From NCBI RefSeq assembly GCF_018691265.1, contig NW_024881313.1, positions 34,899,518 to 34,963,517 on the forward strand: DNA of 64,000 nucleotides. The letters are read 5' to 3'. The notes below the pieces were generated by a model. It had not been told where the DNA came from, made no database searches, and saw nothing but the letters and a program-made list of their open reading frames with translations. Both the position numbers and the translations under genes were made by a program. Origin of the DNA: Tyto alba. Taxonomy: Eukaryota > Chordata > Aves > Strigiformes > Tytonidae. Below, piece after piece: positions 35,579 to 47,880 of the stretch; positions within the stretch are counted from its first letter, which is position 1, and each line of letters begins with the position of its first letter.

Positions 35579-38500
35579 CAGTTCTCGAGAAAAATCTGGC
35601 TGCTAACATGTTTTAAGACTGAGAAAAGCATGGCTAGAACATCAAGCCAAAGGAAACAATTTGTCTTGTAATGACAGGGTTGAGAGGTAGATGATATTCT
35701 TTTAAATAAGTACAGTACCTAGATCTGGATGATCTCTGCTTCCAACTAGATGGGGATATAAAGACACTGGTAATGAGATTCATTACAGCAGCTTTCTAAT
35801 CTCTTTCGCTACAAAATACATTACATTTGGAATTTAACTGTGTGTGCAGCACACCAGGTGGCCAAGCTGCTTTTACTGGGAGAAAATAAAGAAGCTGAAA
35901 TGCACTGCTATATAGTGCTCTTAATGCCTAATAATGTCATAGAGGAAGAAGTATGTTCTTGCTCTCTGTTGCTGATGACTGCCGAGCGAAGCACATGTTA
36001 TACAAAGTCACATATGCTGGAGAATAACGCTGCTGCGGGAGCCCTTAGCTCACTGGTATGTGACACTGCAATGTGATTAGGAAAGAAATTACATACTGGC
36101 AAAGAGCTTTCCCCCATTTTGGAAGTGAGGGAGAAGAATTACCCCCTTGGAAATGTTATATCTGAGTGAATTTACTTTTCCATGGGCTGATATTCTTCTA
36201 AGGAAGAAGGATGTTCTAGCTGTTGCTCAGCAGAAAAGACATTTTTATTTTATTGGCCCAAGGTAGTCATGGGGTCATGGACCCAATTCCGCCAGGGAGG
36301 GTTTCACCAGTTTCATAGGAATTTGAATCTGAGGTTTGTATTGCAATGAATTTGAATATGGAGACTTAAAAATAGGTCTTCTAGTTCACATCCCAGTCTC
36401 TGAGGTGTTCTTGCTAACGGTGGAGGTGTGTTGACATGGCAACTCCCTAAATCTAGCCCTGAATTCTGTAAGCTTAGCTCCTGGCCTACTAGGACTTGAA
36501 ACTATTCTGAATGAAGGACTAAGTCAAGGCTTTCTGTCCACTGAGGGTGACACTTTATCATATAAGTGAAGTTGGTCTGTGTGGGATTTTTTCTTAATCG
36601 CATAAAAACCCTCAGAACTTTTGCATTTTAATTTAATAAGAACAGAGCTGGGCTGCTTATCTGTAGTATTTGGTCATAATAAAACTGGCAATCACCATTT
36701 CTCACCTTCAACACCTAAATTTACTGTGATGTAGGATTATTTTACCTTTTTCTTTTCCTCCTCCTTCTTTTTGGTGCTGGGCAGAAGTTCTGGTTGGTTT
36801 TGGTAGGAAGATGTGGACAGGCTGTGAAGCACAGTGCAAGTATTGAATGTTCTTCCCAGCTGTTTGTTGTGGATCAGATTCGCTCTTTGTCATGGGCTGG
36901 GATCCAGTTGCAGGACAGATGCTTTAGTTTTGTTTATTGGATTTGCTACACAAAGGGTTGTGCTCCACACTGACAGTGAGCAGGTGGCTTGTAGAAAGGA
37001 AAAAAACCACCATGGTTTTGTACATTTTTCACTGTTTACAGATTCTTGGGACATACTGATTGCAGCCGGATGTGCAAAAAGGCAGGGCTGGAGGTATCCA
37101 TGCAGCCTGCCATCCCATATCACTCAGTCACAAACACTGATGCACCAGGACTTGTGCTTTCTCCAGAGATTGAGGATGCTCATGCCATGGCCCATGGGTG
37201 AGCTTGGCTGGCTCAAAATCGTCTTTCCCCTACTTTCTCCCATGACTTCTTACTCCTCTTAAAGCTGTGGACCGTGTGGGTGTCTCTGTCAGTTTGCTAT
37301 GTTAGGTCCCAGCAACCCTGGAGAACTCCCTAGAAGTGACCAAAATGCACCCAACACTCAACATGTAGTACCTACGTACAGATGTGGGTCAGGTTGTGTA
37401 GCAGGTCTGCTTCCACCTCTTGTCACGGACAGGATGCCTGTCTGTCATTGCATGGAGGAAACTGTCAGTTTGGTGACAATTATGTTAGATGTCTCCTTCG
37501 CCTGCCTTCACTGATGTCATGGATGTTGCTTAGAATGGAACAAGAAATCAAGTTATTAAAACATGTAGGTAAATGGATAATTGATTCACGTGAAAAGACA
37601 GTAGGAAACTGAATAGACTACTAAAGCCTGACTTTTGATTTTGGTCCCAAACAGAGCTAAGGGCTGTGCTCCCTTCATGACCTTCTGTTTCCTCCATCAT
37701 GTGGCCAGATATGAACCCTCATAAGGCCAAAATTTAGGTGTCTCCCAATCCTTGCTGAATTTCTGACCATAACAGTCATATAAAGGTACGTGCAAGAAGT
37801 TCCCCTTATGGGACTGAGGGATACCTGTGTGAAGTCCATGTGAAACCCCACATTCCTGGGGACTCCAAAGGAAAGAGAAACAGCAGCAAAAAAATAGTGA
37901 TCCATGGAATGGGTAGTGACCCATGGAATGCCTTCACCATATAATTTTAAGGCAAAACCTAGGGGGTATATGGAGCGCTGCCAAAAAATGTCCATATGAA
38001 GGACTGAGGAGTCACTGCTGTCAGGAGATTTCCATGGCTGTGTGATTCCTCCATGCTATGTTGTTTGTGCAGAGCATAACTGGTGACCTCTGAGGGACTT
38101 TTTCAAGCAGTGCTAGCCAGTTACGCAAAAATTCTTGGGCAGTGGGACTGGCATTCAGACCCTAACTCACATAAACGTAAGTTGAAAAACCACACTACCA
38201 TGTAGTATGACTGCCATTCTGGTGTGCTTAGCCTTGCAATTATTTCTGCATATCAAAGCATGGATAAGAGTGATTTCACTTGTGTGTTTGTGCAAAAAGC
38301 ACTGGTGAAGCCATGGGAAAATTGCCATGCCCTGTTCTCAGCTTGTGCATCTGAAGGGTAGGATGAGACACGTGGTCCCAGCAGCATGAAGAGCAGATGA
38401 GGAGCCAAGCTTCTTTTATTCATAGCTGCGATGATCAGTGTGTGAGCAACCCCGATGTCAGCATAGGTTTGTATAAACCAGTCGAGCTAATTAAGTGTGA

Positions 38501-39383
38501 ACAGGTGCAGATTTGGGAAAGATCAGCCTCTATTAGTGGCAAAATCACAAACAGGAAAAGGAGCTGACTTTATGAGACTGCTCACAGACAGCAGGTTGCC
38601 TGATTCTGGGCATGACTGAAGAGCTTTTGTGGAAATTTAGGAGCTAAGGAGAGAAATTGCTTTACTTTAATATACAGGAAGGTTAACAGGCACCCACTGG
38701 AGCTCTTTTAATTGGCAAGTAGCCCTATGGAGGCTGGGACATGTTAAACAATCATCATGGTAACCCAAAGCACAGCTAGGCTGAAAGTGGTCACATCTAT
38801 CTTGTGAATTCCTTAAATAATAAACACTGGACAAAGTTCAATAAACAACCAGATCAAATCTCACTGAGGAGGCACTAGGAAAGCAGCTAGACAGAAGTGT
38901 CTGTGGGACAATTCTCTGTGAAGAGGAGAAAATCACACAGAGATGCAGTCTGGAGCTGAACTGGAAGAATTTACTGGCAACGTGAGGTGAAGTGTTTTAG
39001 GCAGGGCAGGTGCTTTTTATTCATGTTTCGAAGCAGGAGTTAGAAAACTTTTCCAAGGTCTGAATCAGCCTTTCAAACTTCTTTGGTGGACCAGAAATTA
39101 ATGTCAATCCATAATAATGCCAAAACCCAATGTGTTCGTTAGCTGTATGAAATGGAATTATGGCCTGTGGAAGCACCACAAGTTCTCCATTCCCACCTCT
39201 AAAGTACGTGGGATTCAGTGCAACAAATCTCTTTTCTACAGCCACCTTCACTTTCTATTACTTCTATTTGTTGGGGAAAAGTTGAGTGTCCTTAAATCAC
39301 CATCAATTCAAAGTATGCACTCCCTGAAGCATCGTTATAATTCCTTGCTAATGAAAGTACTTTTATAAACTCCTGGCATGAAT
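35579..39383. other. Unique sequence with a 19-bp tandem duplication
   Basis: No gene is recognised. The open frame at 36,834-37,262 (142 codons) has no family resemblance and overlaps an antisense open frame. A two-copy tandem repeat lies at 37,895-37,932. Confidence 0.5.
37895..37932. repeat. Two-copy 19-bp tandem duplication
   Basis: 'tagtgatccatggaatggg' (37,895-37,913) is followed directly by 'tagtgacccatggaatgcc' (37,914-37,932). The copies differ at three positions, which suggests a small old local duplication. Confidence 0.85.
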
Positions 39384-39788
39384 CTACCATATGATGCCAT
39401 CAAGAAACCTTGTAGCTGGGATGACTGGACCAGTTATCTTGGTCCCATCTGAGTGGTAGGGATTAGATGCTGTGGCAGGATGAGCCCAAGCAGAGGCAGC
39501 TTGAGGGTCCCCAAGGGAAGCAACTGTAACCCATCCCATCCCTCTCTCCTGATAAATCCCAGTCCAGGCCTGGTGGATAAGGTTTATGGGGTGGTATGTA
39601 GTGCTGAGAGGAGCTAGACTATGGTGTTGTGCAATTGAATGTATGGGTGGGTGGGCTTTTGGGGGGATGTGAGGGATGTAGACCATGGTGGGATCTGTGG
39701 GGTTATACATAGGAGGGCAGCAGTGCCATACATAGGGCTGAGGGAGGTGGGTAGCACGTAGGGGAGGGCTGTGTGGAGGGGTCAGGGT
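39384..39788 (-). other. Unidentified Pro/His-rich open frame (possible old exon)
   Basis: The minus strand is open for about 134 codons, from just after a stop at 39,789-39,791 to a stop at 39,384-39,386. The first Met sits at about 39,710. The translation is rich in Pro, His, Tyr and Thr ('MYNPTDPTMVYIPHIPP' near its start) and many codons end in C. I recognise no family. A good donor-like 'gtaagt' (minus strand, 39,797-39,802) lies just upstream, which would suit an exon ending there and not this frame. The most likely reading is a chance open frame in a pyrimidine-rich stretch; a decayed exon or retrocopy remains possible. Confidence 0.2.
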
Positions 39789-42506
39789 TCACTTACAGAC
39801 ATTGTATTGAGGTTGCTGACGTATCCTGGATAAATATTTCTGTGATATTACTGTCCTTGAAAAGGAAAAGGTTTCGGCATCTCCTTTTTAGCCAAAATGG
39901 AGATCTCTGAGCCTTGTGGAGATAACACCCTTGTCATGTTTAATGAGATACGTGTGAACTGCCAGCTTTCCTACAGCCTACCTGCACTTTCTCCTAAGCC
40001 GTTATGCCAGGCCCCTTATCATGAAACACTTTGCTGTTTGCACCTTGCTGATGGGTTGTCAAGACAGTGCACGGGAATGTCATCGTGCAGTTTGTCACCG
40101 TGCCGTCAGAGTGGAAGCAGGTGGCGGTGACGTGCAGGTCTCCTTCCCTGTCCACCTCCTCCCTGCTCTGCTGCTCATGGCAACATCCCCATGACTCCCT
40201 CCAGTTCTTTCTCACCCCTTGCAGTAGGCGGGTGTGACTGGGGGGGGGGTCTCTGAGTGCTCCAGATCTCTCCTGTGGGTCACAGGACGGAGTTCAGCCT
40301 TTCCCTGCCATGGCATCGTGATTCCCAACCACAGGGCAGCAGCACGTGGAGGGGTGACTAGTCCCTGCTGGGAGCACTGGAGGGGAGACAGCTCACCCAA
40401 ACCTGCTGTGGATACAGGTATTGATTTCTGCAGTGAAAAAAAAGGAGAAAAATCTTCTCTCGCAATCTCACTCTCTGCCATTGTGTCCAAGTGCAAAAGC
40501 AGTTAAAGAAGGAAATAATACTTCTGCCTTCATTACAGGTTGATATTTGAGCCTTGCAAGGTTGTTTTTCTTAGGATGAACAAGCAGCGATGTGGGGCAG
40601 GTACTGGACTGATGTTGTTTTGTTTATTCACTGACAAATACCAAAAAAATCCTGTTTCCCTAAATGCAGTGGAGGAAATGAACAATCAGCTCCCTTGACC
40701 TATGAAACTCTTAGTGCAAGCAGCTTGTCTTTCTTTTTGTCCCTTCTTAAGACCCTGCTTTCATAAGACTTTGTGTCATCAGCATAAATCCTTGGCTAAG
40801 CATGGCCAAAAGCAGGCAATTACTTGTTTAGGAGCCTTCAGACCCAGCTGATGTGGGGTGAGCCCATGGGCAGCACTGCACAGCACTCATAGGTCAACAT
40901 GACTTCACCAAAGCTGAGTCCTGGCAGAGTTCTTGGCTATGATGGGCTCAGACCTGATTTCTCATCCAGATCCTCCATATCTTGACGAGTTGCTCCCCAG
41001 TGCCTGCTAATGTTGTTACAGCAAGTGGCAAGTGAATCCCCAGCAGAACAGGGAATGGACTCTGCATGTCCTGCTGCCATTCATCCCCTCACCCAAAGCA
41101 CTCGGGTATGAGCAAGGAGAACCTTGACTCTGCAGATGATCTCTGAAAGGTGAAGCAGCGGTGACTGTAGGTATTTATAGGTGGAACGTTAATGGAGGAG
41201 CAGCACTCATCAAATCCGTCAGGTTACTGGCAGGGCTGGTTGTAAACAAGCTAATACTGAATTGCCATCAAGTCTCAAAAGGACAATAGCTTGAGTAAAA
41301 CACCAGTTTACGGTTGTGATGGGCTTTGAATTAAGTGACCTCTACCCTGGGCATCCAGGAAATGAGACAGGGAAAGCTAGATGGGAGCTGGATCAAACAG
41401 GTTTCAGTTATGCCTCCTGAACATAGAGAGCACACCAAAATATTACACTTGGAAAGGTGAAAGGGAATACTTGCCACGATTTGAAACCCTCTCTCGCCTG
41501 CCTCATAAGTATTTTTAAAACCAAAGGAGAATGTCAGACCTTTGTCTTGCATGAAAAATGACTTAATTTCCTATAGAAGTATGAACATTTTGCATGACCA
41601 GCAGAGCCAGACTGGCAAGCACAGAGCTATCTGTGCAACAGTGGATAATATCTACACTCTGCTGTATGCAGTTTGTCTTCCAGAAATGTTGTTTGAGTCT
41701 TTAGCTGCTTTCCAAATCTTGGTCCTAGGAAAGTCACTGGGATCTCCCCTCCTGCATTCAAGTGGGTGGATTCATGCTGAGGAACTCTTCTGCCTAGTTC
41801 TACCTCTGCAGTGTTTGGTTGTCTCACAGAGGTCGAAGAAAAGTGGTTACTTGTAGGAAAGTCTCATGCTGCTGCCTCTCTAGGGCTGATGTTCCCAGAG
41901 GGGAGCAAGTTCGTACGTGAAATAGTGGAGGATTTACACCCATACATCTTCAGGTGGGATTCATCTGGCCTAGTTTATGCATCTAAAACTGTCTTTTAGC
42001 TGCAAACTCAGATAGAGTTTGAGTTTGAAGCAGTCAGGGTGGGCATCCTTTATAGCCAAATGAAGGGGCAAAGGGAATTCAGTTCCTCCAAGAGGTGTCC
42101 ATAGAGTTCCTGTACCATATTGAGCTCACGTCTGACCACCGTAAAGAGAAAGCTCTGGCTTAGATAGCTAATTTACAGAAGCCTAAGGTATCTGTGATCA
42201 GAACCAAATCAGGTCTGTTCTCCTTTTGTCTTAACGGTACAAATCTCAGGAGGAAGCAATGTGCTACTGCAAGAATAATGCCAGCAGGATTTCTTCATTT
42301 CCTATGTTTCCTAGCTCCAGGGGGGACAATGATCTGTACGGGTGATGAGTCAAGGTCTCCAATGCTACCTCTCTGTGTCAGAATGGATCCAGTCAAGTGC
42401 AGATTTGGAACAGCTTGCTAGGAGGGTAAGAGGGACCTGAAGTGGATTGTGCTTAAACAAAACTGAAGGACGCTGGATTGAATTAGCACATAGAAGCTTC
42501 TTCACT

Positions 42507-42549
42507 TTGTTGTTGTTGTTGCTTTTTTTTTTTTTTTTTTTTTTTTTTT
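42507..42549. repeat. (TTG)n plus poly-T (27)
   Basis: Four or five TTG units (42,507-42,521) run into an uninterrupted 27-T tract (42,523-42,549). Read directly. Confidence 0.95.
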
Positions 42550-44388
42550 AACGTAAATCTGACCATTTGGAAACATTGACTCATTGCATTACTGCAGGTA
42601 GACCCCAACTCTTTACACAGTGTAGCTCAGCTGGTCCTTCTCAGAGCTCTCAGCATGTCCTGCGGGCACTGGTTGCTGGACCAGTATATTCATATAAAAG
42701 TTTTGGCCTCTGTGGGGTTGTGTAAATGTGTCTTTCTCAAGTTGCCCTTGAAAACTGTCCAGATCCCTGAATTCAATTTGCCTGGACATAACAGACAATG
42801 AAATGACAACATGAAGGATTTACGGGATGTGCCTTGCATGTCTCTGGAGTCAGTATCCTCACAATACAGGGACAAAATTTGGTCCTGGTTGCACTAACCT
42901 CTGGTTCATTACTGTATCTTGTATCATCATCAGAGCCACACAATGTAAATGTTTATTGCCTTCTTCTCATGGGCCTGTGTCTTGTGCTTTGAGTTTCATG
43001 TAATGCAGTGAGGAAGGCCTCCGGAGAGCAGTGTTCTACAAGAGCCAGAGGCCAGATGCGTCTGAAACTTCAGCCCAGAGAAAAGACCCTGCAGCTTGAC
43101 TCCATGAGGGCAGCAGGGTATTGAGAACAAGGGAAAATTGAGTCGGCCGTAGGATGCCATCCAGTTTTTAGGGTGGACAAATGCATGTAATGTTGGTCGG
43201 GGCTGTAAAAGCAGCATTGCTAGGCTGGAGGAGAGGAATGTGTGGCTGGGGAGCTGCAATAATGGAAGGAGGAGCTCCGAAGAAAGAGAGGAGCAGCATT
43301 TGCTTTCCCTATCTGTGAACTTGATGCAGAGAGACATTCGTAGTTTCCAATAAGCAGTTCATTTATCTTAACTTAATACCTTTTTACTCCATCGCTAGAA
43401 GAGTGATCCCAATTAAGGCAGCACAGCAGGGCTTCCTGTATAAACCTCCTAACACCGCCAGTTACGTTATTTGCTACAACCAGCCAGAGTTATGATCACC
43501 AGTGAAAAATAAGCTTCCTATCTGGCAGCTGGCCAGATTCATCCTAGCAAAGCGGCAGAGTAGAAGGACTGGGAGAGGGAATGCATTGAAATGTAAAACA
43601 GTTAACATTTCTACAATGTATGTCAGCATCCACCAAGCAGTGTGGGCAATTAAGTAATGTTACATTGTACACTTCACCTTGGAAGAAAAGCTCATTTTGA
43701 TGGAATAAAATACCCAAATGCCACAGACTCCACTGCCGATTTCACATCTAAAGCAGTGTTTTCCCTTCTATGCACAACGCTTAGCACAGAATTAAGAGAA
43801 AAAAAAAAGCAGCATGATTTTAGACTTAGAAGATAAGTAAAAGTGTGGGCCCTCTGCCAAGTTTCTCACCATTTAGCAGTACTGAGATGGGATAAAGAGC
43901 AGATTTCTGACTGCTTCCCACAGCCACTTTTCTAGTTTTGCAGAGCTGTTTTATATTAGAAAATTGTTGAAGATCTTTCATTGCGTCTTTTCTTTCCTCT
44001 GATTTAAGGGATCTTCGTGTCTCCTCCTCCCCCTGCTTTTCAGTGGAAGCGGCCTCTATAGGGGCCCTGACCTCACACTGCATGGGAGCAGTTTGCTTCC
44101 AGGAATGATAAAGCTCTTCAGCAGACTGACCAGGGAAATTGGTTGTGGCTGCATATGTCAATCCTGCTGCAATACTTTTTTTTTTTAAGGTAGAGGTGTC
44201 CCAAAATTAAGTGTGATAGCACTGCTGGAAATCTTCCACCTCAACCTATGGACAGACTTGAAACTGGGTGGTAACTTTTCTGAAAAATAAAACAGTGTAT
44301 GTGTTTCTGTGTCATTTGTCTGAATAGCTGAACTCAAGAGATGACTGGAAATTGCCTGTTGTTTGAGTTCACCAGAAGGGAAAACCTG

Positions 44389-44392
<4 letters not shown>

Positions 44393-44424
<32 letters not shown>

Positions 44425-44475
44425 TAGTGAGAGAGAAAAGAATATAAGCAAAAAAAAAAAAAAAAAAAAGAAAAA
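44393..44475. repeat. Compound poly-A tract
   Basis: 28 A (44,393-44,420), then a 29-base purine-rich spacer, then 20 A (44,450-44,469), a G and five more A. It could be two successive poly-A tails of an old retrocopy, or simple expansion. No coding sequence similar to a known gene precedes it on the plus strand. Confidence 0.9.
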
Positions 44476-45783
44476 GTTGTTTCTAAATTCCTGTGGGTTC
44501 TATTAAAATTCTTCCTCTGCTGGCATGTTATTGGAGAGCCTTTAGCTTTGAGAACCGATTGTCCAGTTGCTGGCTTGTCTTTTTTAAAAACCTGAATGCT
44601 GACTGGAACCAGATGAAAAATTTTAACTGAAATGTCTATTAGAGAACTAATTCTAGGAGGAATTCAATAGACTTTCAGGCTCATTTCTGATACACCCAAA
44701 TGCTGAATTGGTGAAGAGATACTGCACATGCTGCACAGCAATAGAAGGATGGGAATGGGGAAGAAAAGAACAAAATTAAAGTGGCAAAACTGTTTGTGGG
44801 GGCTGGGAGGTGGAGGGGGAGCATTTTAACCAGGTCTTCTTTTGTCTTTGGTTCATGAATCTCACTAACGTTACTGTTAATTTAGTCATTAAACATAATA
44901 GGATAATGAGATTCAAGGAAGAAAGTTCCTATTTGCAGCTATGTTGAAGTTTCTGAGAGGTGTTTTGGATACACAAGCTGTTGTTATGCAAATGGAAAAT
45001 GGCTTTTTCTGTTTTTCTAAACTGCTCTGTTTGGGGCATTGGAACCTGGTGCTGCATTTTCCTTTGGTGTGGTATTTTGGAAATTTGTTGGGCTCAGATT
45101 CTGAATGCCGGCTCTGCTCTTAACACTTTGAGGGTGTAGGAGGCTGGCTTTGATATTTTGCATAGGTTCTGCTGAACCTATTTCAGGCTGCAGTTTGATG
45201 GTTTACACAAGAAAATAGCCTGAAGAAAGTAACATTTAAAAACTGATTGTTCATGAACTATCAAAGCCAGAAGAAATTGTGTGTATTGGGAGAGCTGGGA
45301 ATCCCAGTTTTATACAGATTCCCTTCTGGTCATCAATTTTACACTTCCAAATAGTCTCTGGTCATTCATACTAGGCAGGGAATTGGTTTATCAGACCTCC
45401 CAGAATACCTAGAATAGCAAAACTGGGTTTCTCAGGCATCCAGGACTAAATTACTCATAACAGTGCCATGTCTAACAGTGGGACACTTACTCAAATGGAA
45501 ACAGAAAGTCCCCCTAGAAAGTGTCCCTGTGACATTAGGAACATCTGATCCATGGGAACTTTGCTGGATTCAACTGTAAAACACAAAATGTCCTTCTTCC
45601 ACTGCTTCACCATGAGGTATGTTGCCTCAACCTGCTAAACACTTTGCTCTTATGGACATGTGTACAAATTGTTTTCTGTGCTTTGTTTTACCATTTATCT
45701 AGATCTTTTCTGATAGCACAGAACCTCCTGTTCTTTGTTTGAGGTACAGCTCTGACAAAGACAAAATGAGTAGGAGGTCTAAG

Positions 45784-45890
45784 GCACCGATCCTGCAAGG
45801 ACTTATCCTCCTGAACACATTGACTTAATTGGGACTACCTGAGTTTTTACTTAAGCATACAGCCAAGCCTTTACTGGGCCGAAGCTGGGA
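45784..45890. repeat. Old palindromic MITE-like repeat, fairly complete
   Basis: The order is 'cgatcctgcaaggacttatcc' / 'cacattgacttaattgggac' / 'gagtttttacttaagcat' / 'agcctttactgggccg'. This follows an ancient palindromic sauropsid repeat whose arms contain 'tcctgcaaa.cttaagcat' and whose centre is 'ttgacttcaatgggac'. Both arms and the centre are present, diverged. Confidence 0.6.
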
Positions 45891-47390
45891 TTAGTAACCA
45901 GGGAAATAAACTGCTGGTTCTGGATTAGAATGCCAAGTAGCAGGTCTAAAATATTTTGATGTCCGGGACCTGAATCCGAAGAAAACAGATTCTATATTTC
46001 CATATTCTGAACTGACCTATATGACATGGGGTCTTTTAAAATGTTCCTGCAGCACTCTGTTAATCTCTGTTCCTTGTATTAACTGGAAAATTAATGTACT
46101 GCCAGTATAGCAGATTGGTTCACCTTCATGGAATGGCTCTGGTTACATGCCAGCTCAAGCCATAGTCTAGCAGGATCTATGTTTTTCCTGGATTGTTTTT
46201 GGTTCTGTTCACTGTTATCTTAATTATCTCTTTGGCCTTTTAATCATGTTAGTTTGCAGCAACATTCAAATATTATGTGTTTCCAAAAACCTTTGGTTAT
46301 AATTTACTATGTTAATTGAATGCTGCAGTTGTCAACATGTACTGTTACACCCAGATCGTGAACATTATGACTCTTGTATCCTTATTCCAAACTTTTGTTT
46401 TTCTAGCTATTACCCCTTTAATGCATTTTTAACCATCTGAGACTATTAATGGTGGCAACTCCAAGTACCTTCTTTTTTTTTTTTACCACATGGTTTCTGA
46501 AATGGGACCCAGAAGCTTGAATGCTGTCTATCTATGTCAAATCCATCCTACAGTCAATGGGATTTGTTCTGTAGAGGAGAGTGGGTGATGGATCAGGACA
46601 AATGAACTAGTCATTCACATTTACAAACATGGATGTGGCAAGTTGGGGACATGTAGTTGACTTCTGCAACTGTGCCTGTGAGGCTTTATTCTGCTCCTTT
46701 AAAAAGCAATTCACATGTTATTTCTTGGTAAGATTCTTGGTCTGTTTGATAGGATAAATTCACCCTCTGCCTGACTTCAGTGAGTTTTACAGAAGCACTG
46801 CATGTAGCTCCCTGTGCTCAGCTGAGATAGCTCTGGGTAAAGCCAGCAGTGGAGAGAGCTGCTTTGTCCTTTGTTTAAGGATCACTGCTGCAGGCACAAA
46901 ACACTATCAGTGAAATGTGCCTAAATATGAAGTCCTATTGCATGTTCTGGAGAATTAATACAGAAAATACCCCCATGCCATCTGAGATACCAAGTATCTC
47001 GGTACCAGTGCCCTGAGTTCCAGTTCCTTGTGTGTTGTCCTGGCATTATTTTAAACCAAAATAATACATGATGACTTCTGTGAGCAAGGAGCTCCTCTGT
47101 ATACAAAAATCCTGTGCTAATCTGTGATATATAGAGAAAAATCAGCCCATGGCTTGAATGCACTATGCATTCTCTGGGTTTCCTGAGCCCCTGTGAAATT
47201 AAGTAAAACAAAACTCTGACAGACCAGCACACAGTGGTCACCCATCAGTAAACTGATATTGCCCTTGGTAAGGCAGAGTTTTACCCGAGATATGGAAAGA
47301 TCCCATTCCTTGTCCCAGTTTCAGCAAGAAGGGAAATGAGGCTTAAAGCCTGTCTTTGCTCTCACTAATTCTGGTTCTCTTGGCTAGATG
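45891..47390. other. Unique non-coding sequence
   Basis: No gene is recognised. 46,738-46,800 ('ctgacttcagtgagttt') is a weak further scrap of the MITE-like repeat. There is a 12-T run at 46,473-46,484. Confidence 0.5.
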
Positions 47391-47650
47391 GGTAAAATTC
47401 ATTTCCACAATAAACATCTTCAAATATTTACATACAATAACAATTATGGGCATTTTGATTTAAATGATTAAAACACCAGGCTTGACTAGACACTAATTGC
47501 TATTGATTGTTTAATGATATTGTGGAATGGTAATGCAGGCTTCATATTGACAGTCAAAAGCAATTGACCGAAAAGTCATTATCCATTTTTAGCCTTACAA
47601 GTAAACTGCCTGAATTTTGATTGAAAAATATTGTACTAAATGTAGAAAAC
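47391..47650. promoter_or_regulatory. Candidate conserved non-coding element (enhancer-like)
   Basis: Low-GC sequence, almost without CpG, packed with homeodomain and TALE-type motifs: 'gatttaaatgatt' (47,457-47,469), 'ctaattgctattgattgtttaat' (47,493-47,515) and 'ttgacagtc' (47,548-47,556). There is no repeat similarity. The texture is that of vertebrate developmental enhancers, but conservation cannot be shown from one sequence. Confidence 0.25.
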
Positions 47651-47774
47651 CTCCAAAAAAAAAAAAAAAGATAAAAACTCTAACCTCCATATTATTGAAA
47701 GCATTTAAATTACTCTTCTGACCACACAGCTGGAATACAAGAAGAAATTTAACCTTCATTTCCAGAAGGAAGCT

Positions 47775-47880
47775 TTGACTACAGTCAGTGGTTAGAGCAC
47801 TAATCTTTTGGTTCTGGGACTGGGATTTAAGTTCCTTCTCTGATTTTTATGTGCAGTATGTTTATGGCCTCATCTCACTC
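47775..47880 (+). repeat. MIR/CORE-SINE tRNA-derived head
   Basis: 'cagtggttagagcactaatc' (A-box region) is followed by 'gggactgggatttaagttcc' (B-box-like; GGTTCRANTCC degraded) and 'ttctctgatttt'. This matches the tRNA-related head of MIR-like SINEs in plus orientation. The 'gtgacctt' central block is not recognisable beyond about 47,880. It is a dead SINE piece, not a tRNA gene: no cloverleaf is possible. Confidence 0.6.

Larger units (their letters stand above)
39789..45783. other. Unique sequence with several A/T homopolymers
   Basis: No gene is recognised. A small CpG cluster lies at about 40,070-40,135 ('tcaccgtgccgtcag', 'ggcggtgacg'). Homopolymers occur at 42,523-42,549 (27 T, preceded by a short TTG repeat), 44,393-44,420 (28 A) and 44,450-44,469 (20 A). 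43,580-43,680 is an AT-rich block of enhancer-like appearance. Confidence 0.5.

Noticed and set aside
36834..37262. 142-codon open frame
   Set aside because: No family resemblance and an overlapping antisense open frame; no support for coding.
47790..47840. Possible tRNA gene
   Set aside because: The A-box and B-box-like parts belong to a SINE head; the B box is degraded and no cloverleaf can form.
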